From Cellulomonas sp. SLBN-39 (lineage in GTDB: Bacteria; Actinomycetota; Actinomycetes; Actinomycetales; Cellulomonadaceae): a stretch of 64,000 nucleotides of DNA. The stretch lies in NCBI RefSeq assembly GCF_006715865.1, contig NZ_VFOA01000001.1, positions 744,001 to 808,000 of the forward strand, in the 5' to 3' direction. The position numbers were made by a program, and so were the translations under genes. The notes below the pieces were generated by a model. It did not search any database. It was not told the DNA's origin and worked only from the letters and a program-made list of their open reading frames with translations. This document shows positions 7,778 through 18,066 of this stretch, in pieces (the first letter of the stretch is position 1; every line of letters starts with the position of its first letter).

Positions 7778-8712
7778 CGCACGGCGGGCACGGCCACGGC
7801 CACGGCCACGCGGTGCCGCGGGGGCCCGCGTCCGCCCGGCACCGCCGGCGGCTCGGCGTCGTGCTGGCCATCACGCTCGGCGTCGTCGGCGTGCAGGTCG
7901 TCGGCGGGCTGGTGTCCGGGTCGCTGGCGCTGCTCGCCGACGCCGGGCACATGCTCACCGACGCGGCCGGGATCGCGGTGGCGCTCGTCGCGTCCACGCT
8001 GGCGGGCCGGCCGGCCACCGGGACGCGGACGTTCGGGCTGCAGCGGGCCGAGGTGCTCGCCGCGCTGGCCAACGCGCTCCTGCTCGGCACGCTCGCGGTG
8101 TGGGTCGTGGTGGAGGCGGTGCGCCGGTGGGACGACCCGCCGGACGTCGCAGCGGGTCTGATGATCGGGGTCGCGCTCGTCGGCGCCGCCGCCAACGTCG
8201 TCGGCCTGCTCCTGCTGCGCGGCCCCCAGCAGGAGAGCCTCAACGTGCGCGGCGCGTACCTGGAGGTCCTGGGCGACCTCGTCGGGTCGGTGGCCGTGGT
8301 CGTCGCGGGCGTCGTGGTCGCGGCCACCGGCTGGGCGCGGGCCGACGTCGTGGCGTCGCTCGCGATCGGCGTGCTCATCCTGCCGCGCGCGTGGTCGCTG
8401 CTGCGCGACGTCGTCGACGTGCTCCTCGAGGCGGCGCCGCGCGGGATGGACCTCGAGGAGGTGCGCGCGCACATGGCCCGCGTCCCCGGTGTGGTCGACG
8501 TGCACGACCTGCACGCGTGGACCATCACCAGCGGGGTGCCGGTGCTGTCCGCGCACGTCGTGGTCGACGCCCGCTGCCTCGCCGAGGACCGGTCGGGCGA
8601 GGTGCTCGACGCCCTCGGCGCGTGCTTGGGCGAGCACTTCGACACGGACCACTGCACGTTCCAGATCGAGCCCGTCGGGCACGACGCCCACGAGGTGCAC
8701 CAGCACCCCTGA
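7774..8712 (+). CDS. Cation diffusion facilitator (CDF) family metal efflux protein
   Basis: 312 residues from the GTG at 7774. A His-rich N-terminus (HGGHGHGHGHA) typical of zinc-handling CDFs precedes six membrane segments: about 28-48, 58-78, 95-115, 130-150, 165-190 and 195-212. The transport site in TM2 reads LADAGHMLTD with the canonical Asp/His/Asp set. In TM5 it reads YLEVLGD, where Glu takes the place of the usual His before the Asp, a variant that may alter metal choice. A cytoplasmic domain ends in a His-rich tail (HDAHEVHQHP). It should export Zn2+ or a similar divalent ion by proton antiport. It is the only plus-strand gene inside the receptor cluster and is probably unrelated to motility. 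Confidence 0.92.
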   Translation: MTHGGHGHGHGHAVPRGPASARHRRRLGVVLAITLGVVGVQVVGGLVSGSLALLADAGHMLTDAAGIAVALVASTLAGRPATGTRTFGLQRAEVLAALANALLLGTLAVWVVVEAVRRWDDPPDVAAGLMIGVALVGAAANVVGLLLLRGPQQESLNVRGAYLEVLGDLVGSVAVVVAGVVVAATGWARADVVASLAIGVLILPRAWSLLRDVVDVLLEAAPRGMDLEEVRAHMARVPGVVDVHDLHAWTITSGVPVLSAHVVVDARCLAEDRSGEVLDALGACLGEHFDTDHCTFQIEPVGHDAHEVHQHP

Positions 8713-8736
8713 CCGGTGCACCGGCCCTGCGACGGG

Positions 8737-10371
8737 TCAGTACGTGAAGCGGGCGACCCGCTCGCGCAGGTCCACCGAGAGCCGCGCGAGCTCGGCGACG
8801 GAGTCGCCGACCTGCGTGAGGGTCTGCGTGGACGACTGCGCCGCCGCGGCGACACCGGTGATGTTCGCGGCGATCTGCCCCGAGCCGTTCGCGGCCTCCG
8901 CGACCGAGCGGGACATCTCGTTGGTGGTGGCGGTCTGCTCCTCGACGGCCGACGCGATCGTCAGCTGGTAGTCGTGGATGGACGCGATGATCGTGCCGAT
9001 CTCGCCGATCGCGTGCACGGCGCCCTGGGTGTCGCCCTGGATGGCGTCGACGCGACGGGCGATGTCCTCCGTGGCCCGGGCGGTCTCCTGCGCGAGCTCC
9101 TTGACCTCGCCGGCGACGACCGCGAACCCCTTGCCCAGCTCGCCGGCGCGGGCGGCCTCGATGGTCGCGTTGAGCGCCAGCAGGTTGGTCTGCTCGGCGA
9201 TGGAGGTGATGAGCTTGACGACGTTGCCGATCTCCGCGGACGACGTGCCCAGGCGGGCGACGGTGTCGTTGGCCCCCTCGGCCGCGACCGTCGCCGACTG
9301 CGCGACGCGGGTCGCCTCGGTGGCGTTCTGCGCGATCTCGCGGATCGCGGCACCCATCTGCTCGGCACCGGCGGCCACGGCCTGCACGTTCGACGACACC
9401 TCGTCGGCCGCCTGCGCGACGACGCCGGCCTGCACGCTCGTCTCCTCGGCACCGGCCGCGACCTGCCCGGACGCGGCCGTCAGCTCCTCCGCGGCGGCCG
9501 CGACCGTCGCGGCGGACTCGACGACGCCCGCCATGGTGGCCCGCAGCGAACGCTGCGCACCGGCGAGGGCGTCCGCCATCTCGCCCACCTCGTCGGCGCT
9601 GCGCACCTCGGGCACGACCGTCAGGTCGCCGTCCTCCATGGCGTGGATCGAGCGCTGCAGCGACCGGATGGCGCGTCCGGTGCGGGTCGCGACGACCCAG
9701 CCCAGGCCGAGGGCCAGGACGGAGCCGAGCAGCACCGCGACCACGGTGGCGACGCGCGCGGTCCCGGCCGCGGACGCCGCGGCGGCCGTCGCCGCGGCGG
9801 TGCGGTCCTGGAGCATCGTCTGCAGGGCGACCGTGCCCTCGCCGATCCCGTAGTAGATCTCGTACCCGTCCCCGGTGACCAGGGCGTCGCCCGCGTCGAG
9901 CTCGCCGGCCGCGTACGCCTCGACGACCTGGTCGTCGACCGCGAAGAAGTCCTGCCAGAGGGTGGCGACCTCGTCGACGAGCGCGGCCTCCTCGTCGGTC
10001 ATCTCGGCCGAGAGCGCGTCGAGCGCGACGAGCTGGTCCTGCAGCGCCGCGGCGGACGCGAGGTACCCGGCGCGGTTGACGGCGTCGTCGGCGACGGCCT
10101 CGGGTCCACCGATGATGCGGGTGTCCCACGCGTACGCGACCTGCCAGCCGGTGACGTCGCTGTTGAACATGCGGACCTCGCCGACGGCGGTCGAGAGCTC
10201 CTGGAGCTCGGCGAGCTCGGCGTTGGCCGCGGTGACGGAGCTGAGCGCGGTGAACGCGACGCCCCCGACGACGACGGAGGTGAGCACGCCGGCGGCGGCG
10301 CTGGCGAGGATCTTCGTGCGCAGCGGGACCGTGCGCCGGGTGGGGACGCGCTCGTGGGTGCTGGGGGACAT
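8737..10371 (-). CDS. Methyl-accepting chemotaxis protein 3
   Basis: 544 residues from the ATG at 10371 (MSPSTHERV). TM1 is about 20-42; the extracellular domain is about 45-195 and acidic, with [16 protein letters not shown] and [10 protein letters not shown] segments; TM2 follows at about 200-220, then HAMP and the signalling hairpin with [20 protein letters not shown]. The C-terminus is VARFTY. It is transcribed alone from a strong sigma-28-type promoter and converges on the cation efflux gene, with only 24 nt between the two stops. Confidence 0.93.
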   Translation of the reverse strand: MSPSTHERVPTRRTVPLRTKILASAAAGVLTSVVVGGVAFTALSSVTAANAELAELQELSTAVGEVRMFNSDVTGWQVAYAWDTRIIGGPEAVADDAVNRAGYLASAAALQDQLVALDALSAEMTDEEAALVDEVATLWQDFFAVDDQVVEAYAAGELDAGDALVTGDGYEIYYGIGEGTVALQTMLQDRTAAATAAAASAAGTARVATVVAVLLGSVLALGLGWVVATRTGRAIRSLQRSIHAMEDGDLTVVPEVRSADEVGEMADALAGAQRSLRATMAGVVESAATVAAAAEELTAASGQVAAGAEETSVQAGVVAQAADEVSSNVQAVAAGAEQMGAAIREIAQNATEATRVAQSATVAAEGANDTVARLGTSSAEIGNVVKLITSIAEQTNLLALNATIEAARAGELGKGFAVVAGEVKELAQETARATEDIARRVDAIQGDTQGAVHAIGEIGTIIASIHDYQLTIASAVEEQTATTNEMSRSVAEAANGSGQIAANITGVAAAAQSSTQTLTQVGDSVAELARLSVDLRERVARFTY

Positions 10372-10424
10372 CGCAGGCTCCTCGACGTGCGGGCCCGCCC
10401 GGGCAGAGCGGGCCTCCGTCCCTC

Positions 10425-10452
10425 CGATCGGCCGGCCGCGCCCTGACCTGAG
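10425..10452 (-). promoter_or_regulatory. Sigma-28-type promoter of receptor 3
   Basis: CTCA (10449-10452), 17 nt, then CCGATCG (10425-10431) on the minus strand, 53 nt before the receptor start and just downstream of the strong terminator of the preceding operon. Confidence 0.72.
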
Positions 10453-10513
10453 CGTTCGTCCAGCCGCCGGGCCGGGTGAGGCACCACGGCCGGGCGGTGC
10501 GGCCGGCCGCACG

Positions 10514-10560
10514 ACGCCCGCAGGGGCGGGTCGCGGTGGGCGACCCGCCCCTGCGGGCGT
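10514..10560. terminator. Very strong hairpin ending the cheA operon
   Basis: A perfect 20-bp inverted repeat (10514-10533 and 10541-10560, 7-nt loop) lies 30 nt after the stop codon of receptor 4 and upstream of the promoter of receptor 3. It cleanly separates the two transcription units. Confidence 0.85.
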
Positions 10561-10590
10561 GCGGTCCCGGGCGCCGGCCCGGGTACCGCG

Positions 10591-12192
10591 TCAGAACCGG
10601 AAGGTGGACACCCGCGTGCGCAGGTCCTCCGAGAGGCGGGCCAGCTCGCCGACCGACGCCTCCATCTGCCCGAGCACGTGCGCCGACGACGACGCGGTCT
10701 CGGCGACCCCCGTCATGCGGTGCGCGATGTCGCCCGAGCCGCTGGCGGCCTCGGCGACGCCGCGGGACATCTCGTTGGTCGTCGCGGTCTGCTCCTCGAC
10801 GGCCGACGCGATCGACGTCTGGTAGTCGTTGATCGACGCGATGATCTCGCCGATCTGCCCGATGACGCCGACAGCACCCTGCGTGTCGCCCTGGATGGCC
10901 TCGACGCGGCGGGCGATGTCCTCCGTGGCGCGCGCGGTCTCCTGCGCGAGCTCCTTGACCTCGCCGGCCACGACCGCGAACCCCTTGCCGGCCTCCCCCG
11001 CGCGGGCCGCCTCGATCGTCGCGTTGAGCGCCAGCAGGTTCGTCTGCTCGGCGATCGACGTGATCAGCTTGACCACGTTGCCGATCTCGGTGGACGACGT
11101 GCCCAGGCGGGCGATGGTGTCGTTCGCGTCGTTCGCGGCGGTCGTCGCGGCCTGCGCGACCTTGGCGGCCTCGGTCGCGTTGTGCGCGATCTCCTGGATC
11201 GAGGCGCCCATCTGCTCGGCACCCGCGGCCACCGCCTGCACGCTGCGGCTGACCTCCTCCGCGGCCTGCGCGGCGACGCCCGACTGCGCGCTCGTCTCCT
11301 GCGAGCCCGACACGACCTGCGCGGACGCCGCCGACAGCTCCTCCGCGGAGGCGGCGACGGTGGCCGACGCCTCGGCGACGCCCCGCAGCGTGTCACGCAG
11401 GTGCTCCTGCGCGGTGCTGAGCGCCTCGACCATGCGACCGAGCTCGTCCTTGCCGTAGGCCTGCGCCTCGACGGTGAGGTCGCCGTCGGCGAGCGCGTCG
11501 ATCGACGCGTGCACCGAGTCCAGCGACCGCGCCATGCGGCGCAGCACCGCGGCGGCCACGGACACGGCCAGGGTCATCGAGACGACGAACGCGATCGCCA
11601 GGGCGATCACCGTGGTGCGGACCTCGGCCTGCGAGCGGGCGAGGATCGCCTCGACGGACGCGTCGATCTGGCCGGTCGCCAGCGACAGCGCCCGGCCGGC
11701 CCACTCGGGGTCGGCGGCGACGTCCGCGGCGACGGCCGCCTCGAACGCCTCGTGGTCGTTCGCCTCGACGGCCGGCATGAGCTCGGCGTCGCGGTAGGCG
11801 ACCCACGCGTCCCAGCGGGTGACGAAGTCCGCCCACTGCACGGTGTCGGACTCGGGGAACGCCTCGACGACCGCGATCTTCGCCGCGATGTCCTGGTCGA
11901 TCCACTCCGCGGACGTGAGCAGCTGGGCCTGCAGCGTCGGGTCGGCCTCGGCCGCCCGGTGCAGCAGCAGGTGCGAGCGCACCTGGTCGGCCCGCAGGTC
12001 GGTCAGCGCCGCCTGCAGCTCCTGGCTCAGGCTCGCCATCTGGTCGAGGTTCTGCCCGGCGCGGACCAGGACGAACGCCCCGGTGCCGCCGACGAGGACG
12101 AACGCGGACCCCATGATGAGCAGGACCGCCGTGAACTTGGTGCGCAGGGAGCGGTCCCAGAACCATGCCCCGCGGGTGCGTGCCGTGGCCAT
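10591..12192 (-). CDS. Methyl-accepting chemotaxis protein 4, coupled to a sugar-binding lipoprotein
   Basis: 533 residues from the ATG at 12192, which overlaps the stop of the sugar-binding protein gene (ATGA); a longer frame upstream only reads through that gene. Trp/Arg-rich start ([15 protein letters not shown]), TM1 about 20-42, helical extracellular domain about 45-190, TM2 about 195-215, HAMP, then the signalling hairpin with [20 protein letters not shown] and the end VSTFRF. Translational coupling to a substrate-binding protein with no transporter nearby suggests that this receptor reads the ligand-loaded lipoprotein, as E. coli Trg reads ribose- and galactose-binding proteins; this is inference. 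Confidence 0.93.
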   Translation of the reverse strand: MATARTRGAWFWDRSLRTKFTAVLLIMGSAFVLVGGTGAFVLVRAGQNLDQMASLSQELQAALTDLRADQVRSHLLLHRAAEADPTLQAQLLTSAEWIDQDIAAKIAVVEAFPESDTVQWADFVTRWDAWVAYRDAELMPAVEANDHEAFEAAVAADVAADPEWAGRALSLATGQIDASVEAILARSQAEVRTTVIALAIAFVVSMTLAVSVAAAVLRRMARSLDSVHASIDALADGDLTVEAQAYGKDELGRMVEALSTAQEHLRDTLRGVAEASATVAASAEELSAASAQVVSGSQETSAQSGVAAQAAEEVSRSVQAVAAGAEQMGASIQEIAHNATEAAKVAQAATTAANDANDTIARLGTSSTEIGNVVKLITSIAEQTNLLALNATIEAARAGEAGKGFAVVAGEVKELAQETARATEDIARRVEAIQGDTQGAVGVIGQIGEIIASINDYQTSIASAVEEQTATTNEMSRGVAEAASGSGDIAHRMTGVAETASSSAHVLGQMEASVGELARLSEDLRTRVSTFRF

Positions 12193-13295
12193 CAGCCGAT
12201 CTCCTGTGCCGTGTAGTAGCCGCCGTCGACGAGGACCCGATCGTAGTTGTCCTGCGTCACCAGGGCGGGGGTCAGGAGGTAGGACGGGACGACCTGCACG
12301 CCGTTGTCGTACGACGTGGTGTCGTTGACCTCGGGGGTGCCGCCGTCGAGCAGCTCGCGGACCATCGAGACGGTGACCTCGGCGAGCTGGCGGGTGTCCT
12401 TGTAGACGGTCGAGTGCTGCGTGCCGTCCTTCACGAGCTTGACCGAGTCGACCTCGGCGTCCTGGCCGGTGACGACCGGCAGCTCCGGCTGGTCGATGCC
12501 CGACGCGACGTCGAGGATCGCGCGCGAGATGCCGTCGTAGGGCGACAGCACGCCGTCGAGCGTGCGCCCGGCGCCGTACGCGCCGACGAGCGTCTGCATG
12601 CGCTCCCCCGCGACGTCGCCGCTCCACCCCTGGGTGGCGATCTCGTCGAACTCCGTCTGCCCCGACGGGACGACGAGCACCCCGGAGTCGAGGTAGGGCT
12701 GCAGGACCGACATCGCGCCCGCGAAGAACACGTGCGCGTTGTTGTCGTCCGAGGAGCCGGCGAACAGCTCGACGGCGAACGGTCCGGCGGCCGACGTGCG
12801 CGCCCCGGCGTCGTCGAGCACGCCGAGCCCGGTCAGCAGGGCCTGCGCCTGCAGGACCCCGACACGGAAGTTGTCGAACGACGCGTAGTACGCGACGTCG
12901 GACGAGTCACGGATGAGACGGTCGTACGCGATCACCGGGATGTCGGCGGCGCCGGCCTCGGCCAGCACCGACTTCAGCGCGACGCCGTCGATGGACCCGA
13001 CGACGAGCGCGTCCGCACCGGCCGCGATCATCTCCTCGAGCTGAGCGACCTGGGTCGGGACGTCGTCCTCGGCGTACTCGAGGCTCACGTCGTACCCCAG
13101 CCCCTCGAGCTGGGCCTGCAGGTTCTCCCCGTCGGCGATCCAGCGTGCGGAGGTCGTCGTCGGCAGGGCCACGCCGACCAGCGGTGCATCGCCACCGCCC
13201 TCGCCGGCTGCGGAGCAGCCGGCGAGGGCGAGGGCGACGGTGCCGGTCAACGCTGCGGACAGTGTCCATCGTGTGCGTCGTCGCATCGTCTTCAT
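12192..13295 (-). CDS. Sugar-binding lipoprotein of the ChvE/XylF type, probable chemotaxis binding protein
   Basis: 367 residues from the ATG at 13295; a second in-frame ATG at 13286 is also possible and has AGG about 9 nt before it. A lipoprotein signal ends in the lipobox LALAGC, so the protein should be anchored outside the membrane. The mature part is a type I periplasmic-binding fold: [60 protein letters not shown] and [15 protein letters not shown], all typical of aldose-binding proteins such as ChvE. It starts 40 nt after receptor 5 and overlaps receptor 4. No ABC permease or ATPase gene is adjacent, so sensing rather than uptake is the likely job. Confidence 0.9.
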   Translation of the reverse strand: MKTMRRRTRWTLSAALTGTVALALAGCSAAGEGGGDAPLVGVALPTTTSARWIADGENLQAQLEGLGYDVSLEYAEDDVPTQVAQLEEMIAAGADALVVGSIDGVALKSVLAEAGAADIPVIAYDRLIRDSSDVAYYASFDNFRVGVLQAQALLTGLGVLDDAGARTSAAGPFAVELFAGSSDDNNAHVFFAGAMSVLQPYLDSGVLVVPSGQTEFDEIATQGWSGDVAGERMQTLVGAYGAGRTLDGVLSPYDGISRAILDVASGIDQPELPVVTGQDAEVDSVKLVKDGTQHSTVYKDTRQLAEVTVSMVRELLDGGTPEVNDTTSYDNGVQVVPSYLLTPALVTQDNYDRVLVDGGYYTAQEIG

Positions 13296-13335
13296 CCTGT
13301 GCGAGGGGTGCCGGACGGGCCGCCGGCGGGCTGGT

Positions 13336-14955
13336 CTAGTACGTGAAGGCCTGGACCCGGCGGCGCAGGTCCTCGGACATCTGCGCCAGCTCGGAGACCG
13401 CGGTCCCCATCTGGCCCAGCACCTGCGTGGAGGTCTGCGCCGACGACGCGACACCCACGATGTTCGTGGCGATCTCGCCCGAGCCGGTCGCGGCCTCCGC
13501 GACGGAGCGGGACATCTCGTTGGTCGTGGCGGTCTGCTCCTCGACCGCGGAGGCGATGGTGAGCTGGTAGTCGTTGATCGAGGCGATGATCGTGCCGATC
13601 TCCCCGATCGCGCCGACGGCACCGGTGGTGTCGTGCTGGATCGCCTCGACGCGGCGGGCGATGTCCTCGGTGGCGCGCGCGGTCTCCTGCGCGAGCTCCT
13701 TGACCTCGCCGGCCACGACCGCGAAGCCCTTGCCTGCCTCGCCGGCGCGGGCGGCCTCGATGGTCGCGTTGAGGGCGAGCAGGTTCGTCTGCTCGGCGAT
13801 CGTGGTGATGAGCTTGACGACGTTGCCGATCTCCGCGGACGACGCACCCAGGCGGGACACCGTCTCGTTGGCGGTGTCGGCGGCGGCGGTGGCGGCCTGG
13901 GCGACGCGGGTCGCCTCGGTCGCGTTCTGGGCGATCTCACGGATGGAGGCGCCCATCTGCTCGGCGCCGGCGGCGGCGGCCGAGACGTTGCGGCTGACCT
14001 CGTCGGCCGCGGCGGCGACCACACCGGCCTGCGCGGAGGTCTCCTCCGAGCCGGCGGCGACCTGCGACGACGACGCGGAGAGCTCCTCGGCGGCGGCGGC
14101 CACGGTCTGCGCGGACTCGGCGACCTGGGCGAGGGTCTGACGGACGGCGTTCTGCGCCTCGGTCAGCGAGTGCGCCATCTTGCCGACCTCGTCCTCCTGG
14201 TCGACGTCGGCCACGACCGTGAAGTTGCCGTGCGCCATGGCGTCGAGCGAGTCGCGGACCTTCGTCACCGAGCCACGGATGCCGCGGGCGATGACCACGG
14301 CGAGGCCGATCGCGGCGATCAGGGCGATCGCGAGCGAGACGACGAGCGTCGTGACCGACGCCGCGGCACGCGCCTCGGCCGCGTCCGCGACACCGTTCAT
14401 GTAGTCCGAGATCTCGACCGTGATGGCGTCGAGGTCGGCCACGTAGACGTCGATCAGCGGCTGGCTGACCTCCTCCAGCGCGACCCCGTACGCCACCGGG
14501 TCGTCGCCCAGCGCGACCGGCATGAGCTGCTCGTCACGCGCGGTCTTCCACGCCGAGTAGCCCTCGAGGAACGAGGCCCACAGCTCGGACTCGCCGGCGG
14601 GGGTGGCGGCGTACTGCTCGATGAGCGCGTCCATGTCGGCGTCGTTGGACGCCTGCTTCTCGATCCAGATCTCCTGCTCCTCGCCGGTCGTCGCGGCGAT
14701 CTGCGCGAGCGACATGCGGGCCTTCATCTGGGTGATGTGGATCTCGGACCGGACGGCCGCGATCGTCTCCTGGATGTCGGCGAGCTGCGCGGTGTCGTCG
14801 GCGGTGCGCTGCAGCGACGTCGCGGAGTACACGCCGAGGGCGACGGCGACGGCCGCCAGCACACCGACGGCGGACAGGATCTTGGTCTGGACGGACAGGT
14901 TGCGCAGGAACGTCCCGCGCCGGCCCTGCGGCTCCTCGAGGGTCTTGGTGCTCAT
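13336..14955 (-). CDS. Methyl-accepting chemotaxis protein 5
   Basis: 539 residues from the ATG at 14955 ([11 protein letters not shown]), with GGAG about 9 nt upstream. TM1 is about 25-47; the extracellular domain is about 50-190 and contains [17 protein letters not shown] and [12 protein letters not shown], typical of four-helix-bundle sensors; TM2 is about 195-215; then HAMP and a signalling hairpin with [20 protein letters not shown]. It ends VQAFTY. It lies between cheW (129-nt gap) and the sugar-binding lipoprotein (40-nt gap), so it is probably in the cheA transcript. Confidence 0.93.
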   Translation of the reverse strand: MSTKTLEEPQGRRGTFLRNLSVQTKILSAVGVLAAVAVALGVYSATSLQRTADDTAQLADIQETIAAVRSEIHITQMKARMSLAQIAATTGEEQEIWIEKQASNDADMDALIEQYAATPAGESELWASFLEGYSAWKTARDEQLMPVALGDDPVAYGVALEEVSQPLIDVYVADLDAITVEISDYMNGVADAAEARAAASVTTLVVSLAIALIAAIGLAVVIARGIRGSVTKVRDSLDAMAHGNFTVVADVDQEDEVGKMAHSLTEAQNAVRQTLAQVAESAQTVAAAAEELSASSSQVAAGSEETSAQAGVVAAAADEVSRNVSAAAAGAEQMGASIREIAQNATEATRVAQAATAAADTANETVSRLGASSAEIGNVVKLITTIAEQTNLLALNATIEAARAGEAGKGFAVVAGEVKELAQETARATEDIARRVEAIQHDTTGAVGAIGEIGTIIASINDYQLTIASAVEEQTATTNEMSRSVAEAATGSGEIATNIVGVASSAQTSTQVLGQMGTAVSELAQMSEDLRRRVQAFTY

Positions 14956-15084
14956 GGTGATGCGTCTCCTTGCCGGCGGACCGGCGTGCTGGGGGGTCGG
15001 CGGGGGCGCCGACGGTCGGGTGGTACGACGGGTAGAGGTCGCCGGCCTTGGCGGGGCCGGGAGGTCGACGCAGGGGTGGCGGGG

Positions 15085-15501
15085 TCAGGCCGCCACGGCC
15101 TGGTCGACGTCCAGGACGAGCAGGAGGCGCCCGTCCAGCTTGTGCGCGCCACGGATGACGGCGCGCATCTCGGGGTCGAGGGTGTCCGGCGGGGCCGCGA
15201 ACGACTCGGGGCCGACCTCGACGACGTCGCCGATCTCGTCCACGAGCAGGCTGACGACCTCGCCGCCGGTCTTGACAACGACCATCATCGGCTCCCGCTC
15301 GCCGAGCCGGTCGGCGATGCCGAGGCGGGTGCGCAGGTCGACCGTGAGGACGACCTGGCCGCGCAGGTTCACCAGCCCGGCCACGTCGCCCGCCGCCAGC
15401 GGCACCCGCGTGCGGGTGTGCGAGCGGAGGGCCTCCTGGACGCGCAGCACGTCGATGCCGTACAGCGTCCCGTCGAGGGTGAAGGTCACGTACTGGCTCA
15501 T
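15085..15501 (-). CDS. cheW: CheW, receptor-kinase coupling protein
   Basis: 138 residues from the ATG at 15501 overlapping the cheA stop (ATGA). The whole protein is one CheW SH3-like domain: YVTFTLDGTLYGIDVLRVQE, then VAGLVNLRGQVVLTVDLR (the strongest family signature) and VSLLVDEIGDVVEV. CheW bridges CheA to the receptor signalling tips in membrane arrays. Its gene directly follows cheA and precedes receptor 5. Confidence 0.95.
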   Translation of the reverse strand: MSQYVTFTLDGTLYGIDVLRVQEALRSHTRTRVPLAAGDVAGLVNLRGQVVLTVDLRTRLGIADRLGEREPMMVVVKTGGEVVSLLVDEIGDVVEVGPESFAAPPDTLDPEMRAVIRGAHKLDGRLLLVLDVDQAVAA

Positions 15502-17921
15502 CGTCCGGCTCCCACCAGGTCGTCGATGCCGGACCAGGCCGCGTCCGGGGCGGTGCCGGCCTCGGGCCGGTCGTCGAAGAACACCGGGTCGGCGGCGAGG
15601 ATCGCGGTCCGCACGTCGAGGCGCTCGGTGACGCGCTCGCCGAGCACCGTGGACCCGACCAGGCCGGAGTCGTCGATGTCGGAGTGCTGCTCGCTGTGGT
15701 CCTCGAGGATGTCGACGATCTCGTGCACCACGAGGCCGACGCTGCGGCCGCGGCGCGTGAGCACCACGACGACGAGCTCCTCGTCCATCGCCTCGCCGTA
15801 CGAGCCGAGGACGCGGTCGAGCCGGGCCAGGGGCAGGATCGTGCCGCGGTAGCGCACGACCTCGCGGCCGCCGACGTGCTCGACCTGGTCGAGGCGCACC
15901 TGCTCCAGGCGGGTGACCGACTGCAGCGGCATCGCCACGCGGCGCCCGCCGCCGATCCCCACGACGAGGACCTGCTCGGCCGCACCGGAGTGCGCCGTGT
16001 CGAACCCGCCGACGTCCTTGCGGGCCATCGCGTCGAGCTCGCCGATGAGGGCGCGCCGGCCGAGGGCCTGCACGTCGAGGATGAGCGAGACGCGGCCGTC
16101 GCCGAGCACCGTGGCACCGGCGTACGTGCCGATCGCCTTCAGGCGCGGGGACAGCGGCTTGACCACGATCTCCTCGGTGTTGAGGACGCGGTCGACCAGC
16201 AGGCCGAAGCGGTGGTGGTCGGCCTGGACGACGGCGATGACCGAGCTGGTGTCGCCGTCGGTGGCGACGACCGACCCGTCGCGGCCCTCGGCCACGCCGA
16301 GGACCTCGGCGAGCGAGACCAGCGGCAGGAGGTCGCCGCGCAGGCGGTACACCGGGGCGGCGTGCACGTACTCGATCGCGGACCGGCCGCGCTGGGCGTC
16401 GAGGGCCACGAGCTCGAGCAGGTTGACCTGCGGCACGGCGTACACGTCGTCGCGGCACTCGACCGTGAGCGCGGGCATGATCGCCAGCGTCAGCGGGATC
16501 CGCAGGCGCCAGATCGTGCCCTTGCCGGGCGTCGACTCGACGTCGACGGTGCCGCCGACGTTCTCGACCTTGGTGCGCACGACGTCCATGCCCACGCCGC
16601 GGCCGGACACGTTCGTCACGGTCGCCGCGGTGGAGAACCCGGGCAGGAACAGCAGCTGCAGCAGGTCCGCGGTGCTGGCCGTGTCGACCTGGGCCTGCGT
16701 GCGCAGGCCCCGCTCGACGGCCTTCGCCGCGACCTTGACGGTGTCGACGCCGCGACCGTCGTCCGAGACCTCGACGACGACCTGGCCGCCCGCGTGGTAC
16801 GCGCGCAGGGCCAGCAGGCCCTTGGGCGACTTGCCCGCGGCGACGCGCTCGGCCGACGGCTCGATGCCGTGGTCGACCGCGTTGCGCACGAGGTGCGTCA
16901 GCGGGTCCTTGACGGCCTCGAGCAGGCCGCGGTCGAGCTCGGTGTCGCCGCCGGAGACCTCGAGGGCGACCTCGCGGCCGCACGCCGTCGCCAGGTCCCG
17001 CACGATGCGCGGCATCTTGGCGAACACGTTGTCGATGGGCTGCATGCGCGTCTTCATGACGCCCTCCTGCAGCTCGCCGGCGATGAGGTTGAGGCGCTGC
17101 GCCGAGCGGACGAGGTCCACCTGGGCGGTCGCCGACGCCAGCCGGCTGATCTGGTTGCGGGCCAGGACCAGCTCGCCGACCTGACGCATGAGGGCGTCCA
17201 GCAGGTCGACGTCCACGCGGATCGCGGAGTCTCCGACGCCGCGCAGGGCGCCGAGCTCCTCGGTCGGCGGGTGCTCCTCGACGCGCTCGGCCGCGGGCGC
17301 CGGGTGCTGGGCGGGGACCGTCGCCTCGGGGGCCGCGGGGGCGGCCGGTGCCGCGGGCGCGGGCGCCGGCTGTGCTGCGGGGGCCGCAGGGGCGGGCGCG
17401 GCGGCTCCGGCGGCCGCGGCCACCAGCTCCGCAGGTGCCTCGACCTGCTGCACGTGCTCGTCGTCCACCTGCTCCACCTCGTCCTGCGTCGTCGCCTCCT
17501 GCGAGGCGGGCTCGGGCGCCGGGGCCTCCAGCGGCACGCCGGCGTGCACGGCCTCGACGCGGGCGACGACGTCGTCGATGGCCACGTCGCCCTCGGTGCC
17601 GGTCGCCTCGATGGCGCCCAGCAGCATGCGGATGCGGTCCACCATGGCCAGCAGCACGTCGGTGACGGGCTTGTCCATGGACCGGGTGCCGTCCCGCAGG
17701 TCCACCAGCAGGTTCTCGCCGACGTGGGCGAGCCGCTCGAGCTTGGACAGCGCGAGGAACCCGCTGGTGCCCTTGATCGTGTGGATCGTGCGGAAGATGC
17801 TGCTCAGCAGCGGGCGCGAGCCGGGCTGCTCCTCGAGCGCCACGAGGTCGGAGTCCAGCTGGTCGAGATTCTCGTGGCTCTCCACCAGGAACTCGCGGAC
17901 GATGTCGTCCAGGCCGTCCAT
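15498..17921 (-). CDS. cheA: CheA, chemotaxis histidine kinase with two C-terminal CheW-like domains
   Basis: 807 residues from the ATG at 17921, preceded by GGGAGGG; an in-frame GTG 12 nt earlier would bury that ribosome binding site. Domains: Hpt (P1) with phospho-acceptor His47 in TIHTIKG; an Ala/Pro-rich linker (about 130-225) with no recognisable P2 domain; dimerisation P3; HATPase with HLVRNAVDHGIE, SDDGRGVD and GRGVGMDVV; a CheW-like P5 (from about 525); and a second CheW-like segment near 670-745 (VLVVGIGGGRRVAMPLQS...YRGTILPLARLD). It phosphorylates CheY and CheB. First gene of a unit with cheW, two receptors and a sugar-binding lipoprotein. Confidence 0.95.
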   Translation of the reverse strand: MDGLDDIVREFLVESHENLDQLDSDLVALEEQPGSRPLLSSIFRTIHTIKGTSGFLALSKLERLAHVGENLLVDLRDGTRSMDKPVTDVLLAMVDRIRMLLGAIEATGTEGDVAIDDVVARVEAVHAGVPLEAPAPEPASQEATTQDEVEQVDDEHVQQVEAPAELVAAAAGAAAPAPAAPAAQPAPAPAAPAAPAAPEATVPAQHPAPAAERVEEHPPTEELGALRGVGDSAIRVDVDLLDALMRQVGELVLARNQISRLASATAQVDLVRSAQRLNLIAGELQEGVMKTRMQPIDNVFAKMPRIVRDLATACGREVALEVSGGDTELDRGLLEAVKDPLTHLVRNAVDHGIEPSAERVAAGKSPKGLLALRAYHAGGQVVVEVSDDGRGVDTVKVAAKAVERGLRTQAQVDTASTADLLQLLFLPGFSTAATVTNVSGRGVGMDVVRTKVENVGGTVDVESTPGKGTIWRLRIPLTLAIMPALTVECRDDVYAVPQVNLLELVALDAQRGRSAIEYVHAAPVYRLRGDLLPLVSLAEVLGVAEGRDGSVVATDGDTSSVIAVVQADHHRFGLLVDRVLNTEEIVVKPLSPRLKAIGTYAGATVLGDGRVSLILDVQALGRRALIGELDAMARKDVGGFDTAHSGAAEQVLVVGIGGGRRVAMPLQSVTRLEQVRLDQVEHVGGREVVRYRGTILPLARLDRVLGSYGEAMDEELVVVVLTRRGRSVGLVVHEIVDILEDHSEQHSDIDDSGLVGSTVLGERVTERLDVRTAILAADPVFFDDRPEAGTAPDAAWSGIDDLVGAGR

Positions 17922-17967
17922 GCACCCTCCCACAGCCGAAGTCCCGGGCGTGTCCGGGACAGTCGGC

Positions 17968-17995
17968 TCATCGGCCGGGGTGCAGGGGTGCTGAG
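17968..17995 (-). promoter_or_regulatory. Sigma-28-type promoter of the cheA operon
   Basis: CTCA (17992-17995), 17 nt, then CCGATGA (17968-17974) on the minus strand, 46 nt upstream of the cheA start. It sits in the 145-nt gap between csrA and cheA. Confidence 0.75.
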
Positions 17996-18066
17996 AGAAA
18001 GTCGCGGGTGGTCCCGGACGAAGGTCCGGGTGCGTGCCGCCCCGTCACGGGGACCGGCGGCGCGGG

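Noticed and set aside
17922..17933. GTG start four codons upstream of the chosen cheA start
   Set aside because: It would overlap the GGGAGGG ribosome binding site that serves the ATG at 17921.
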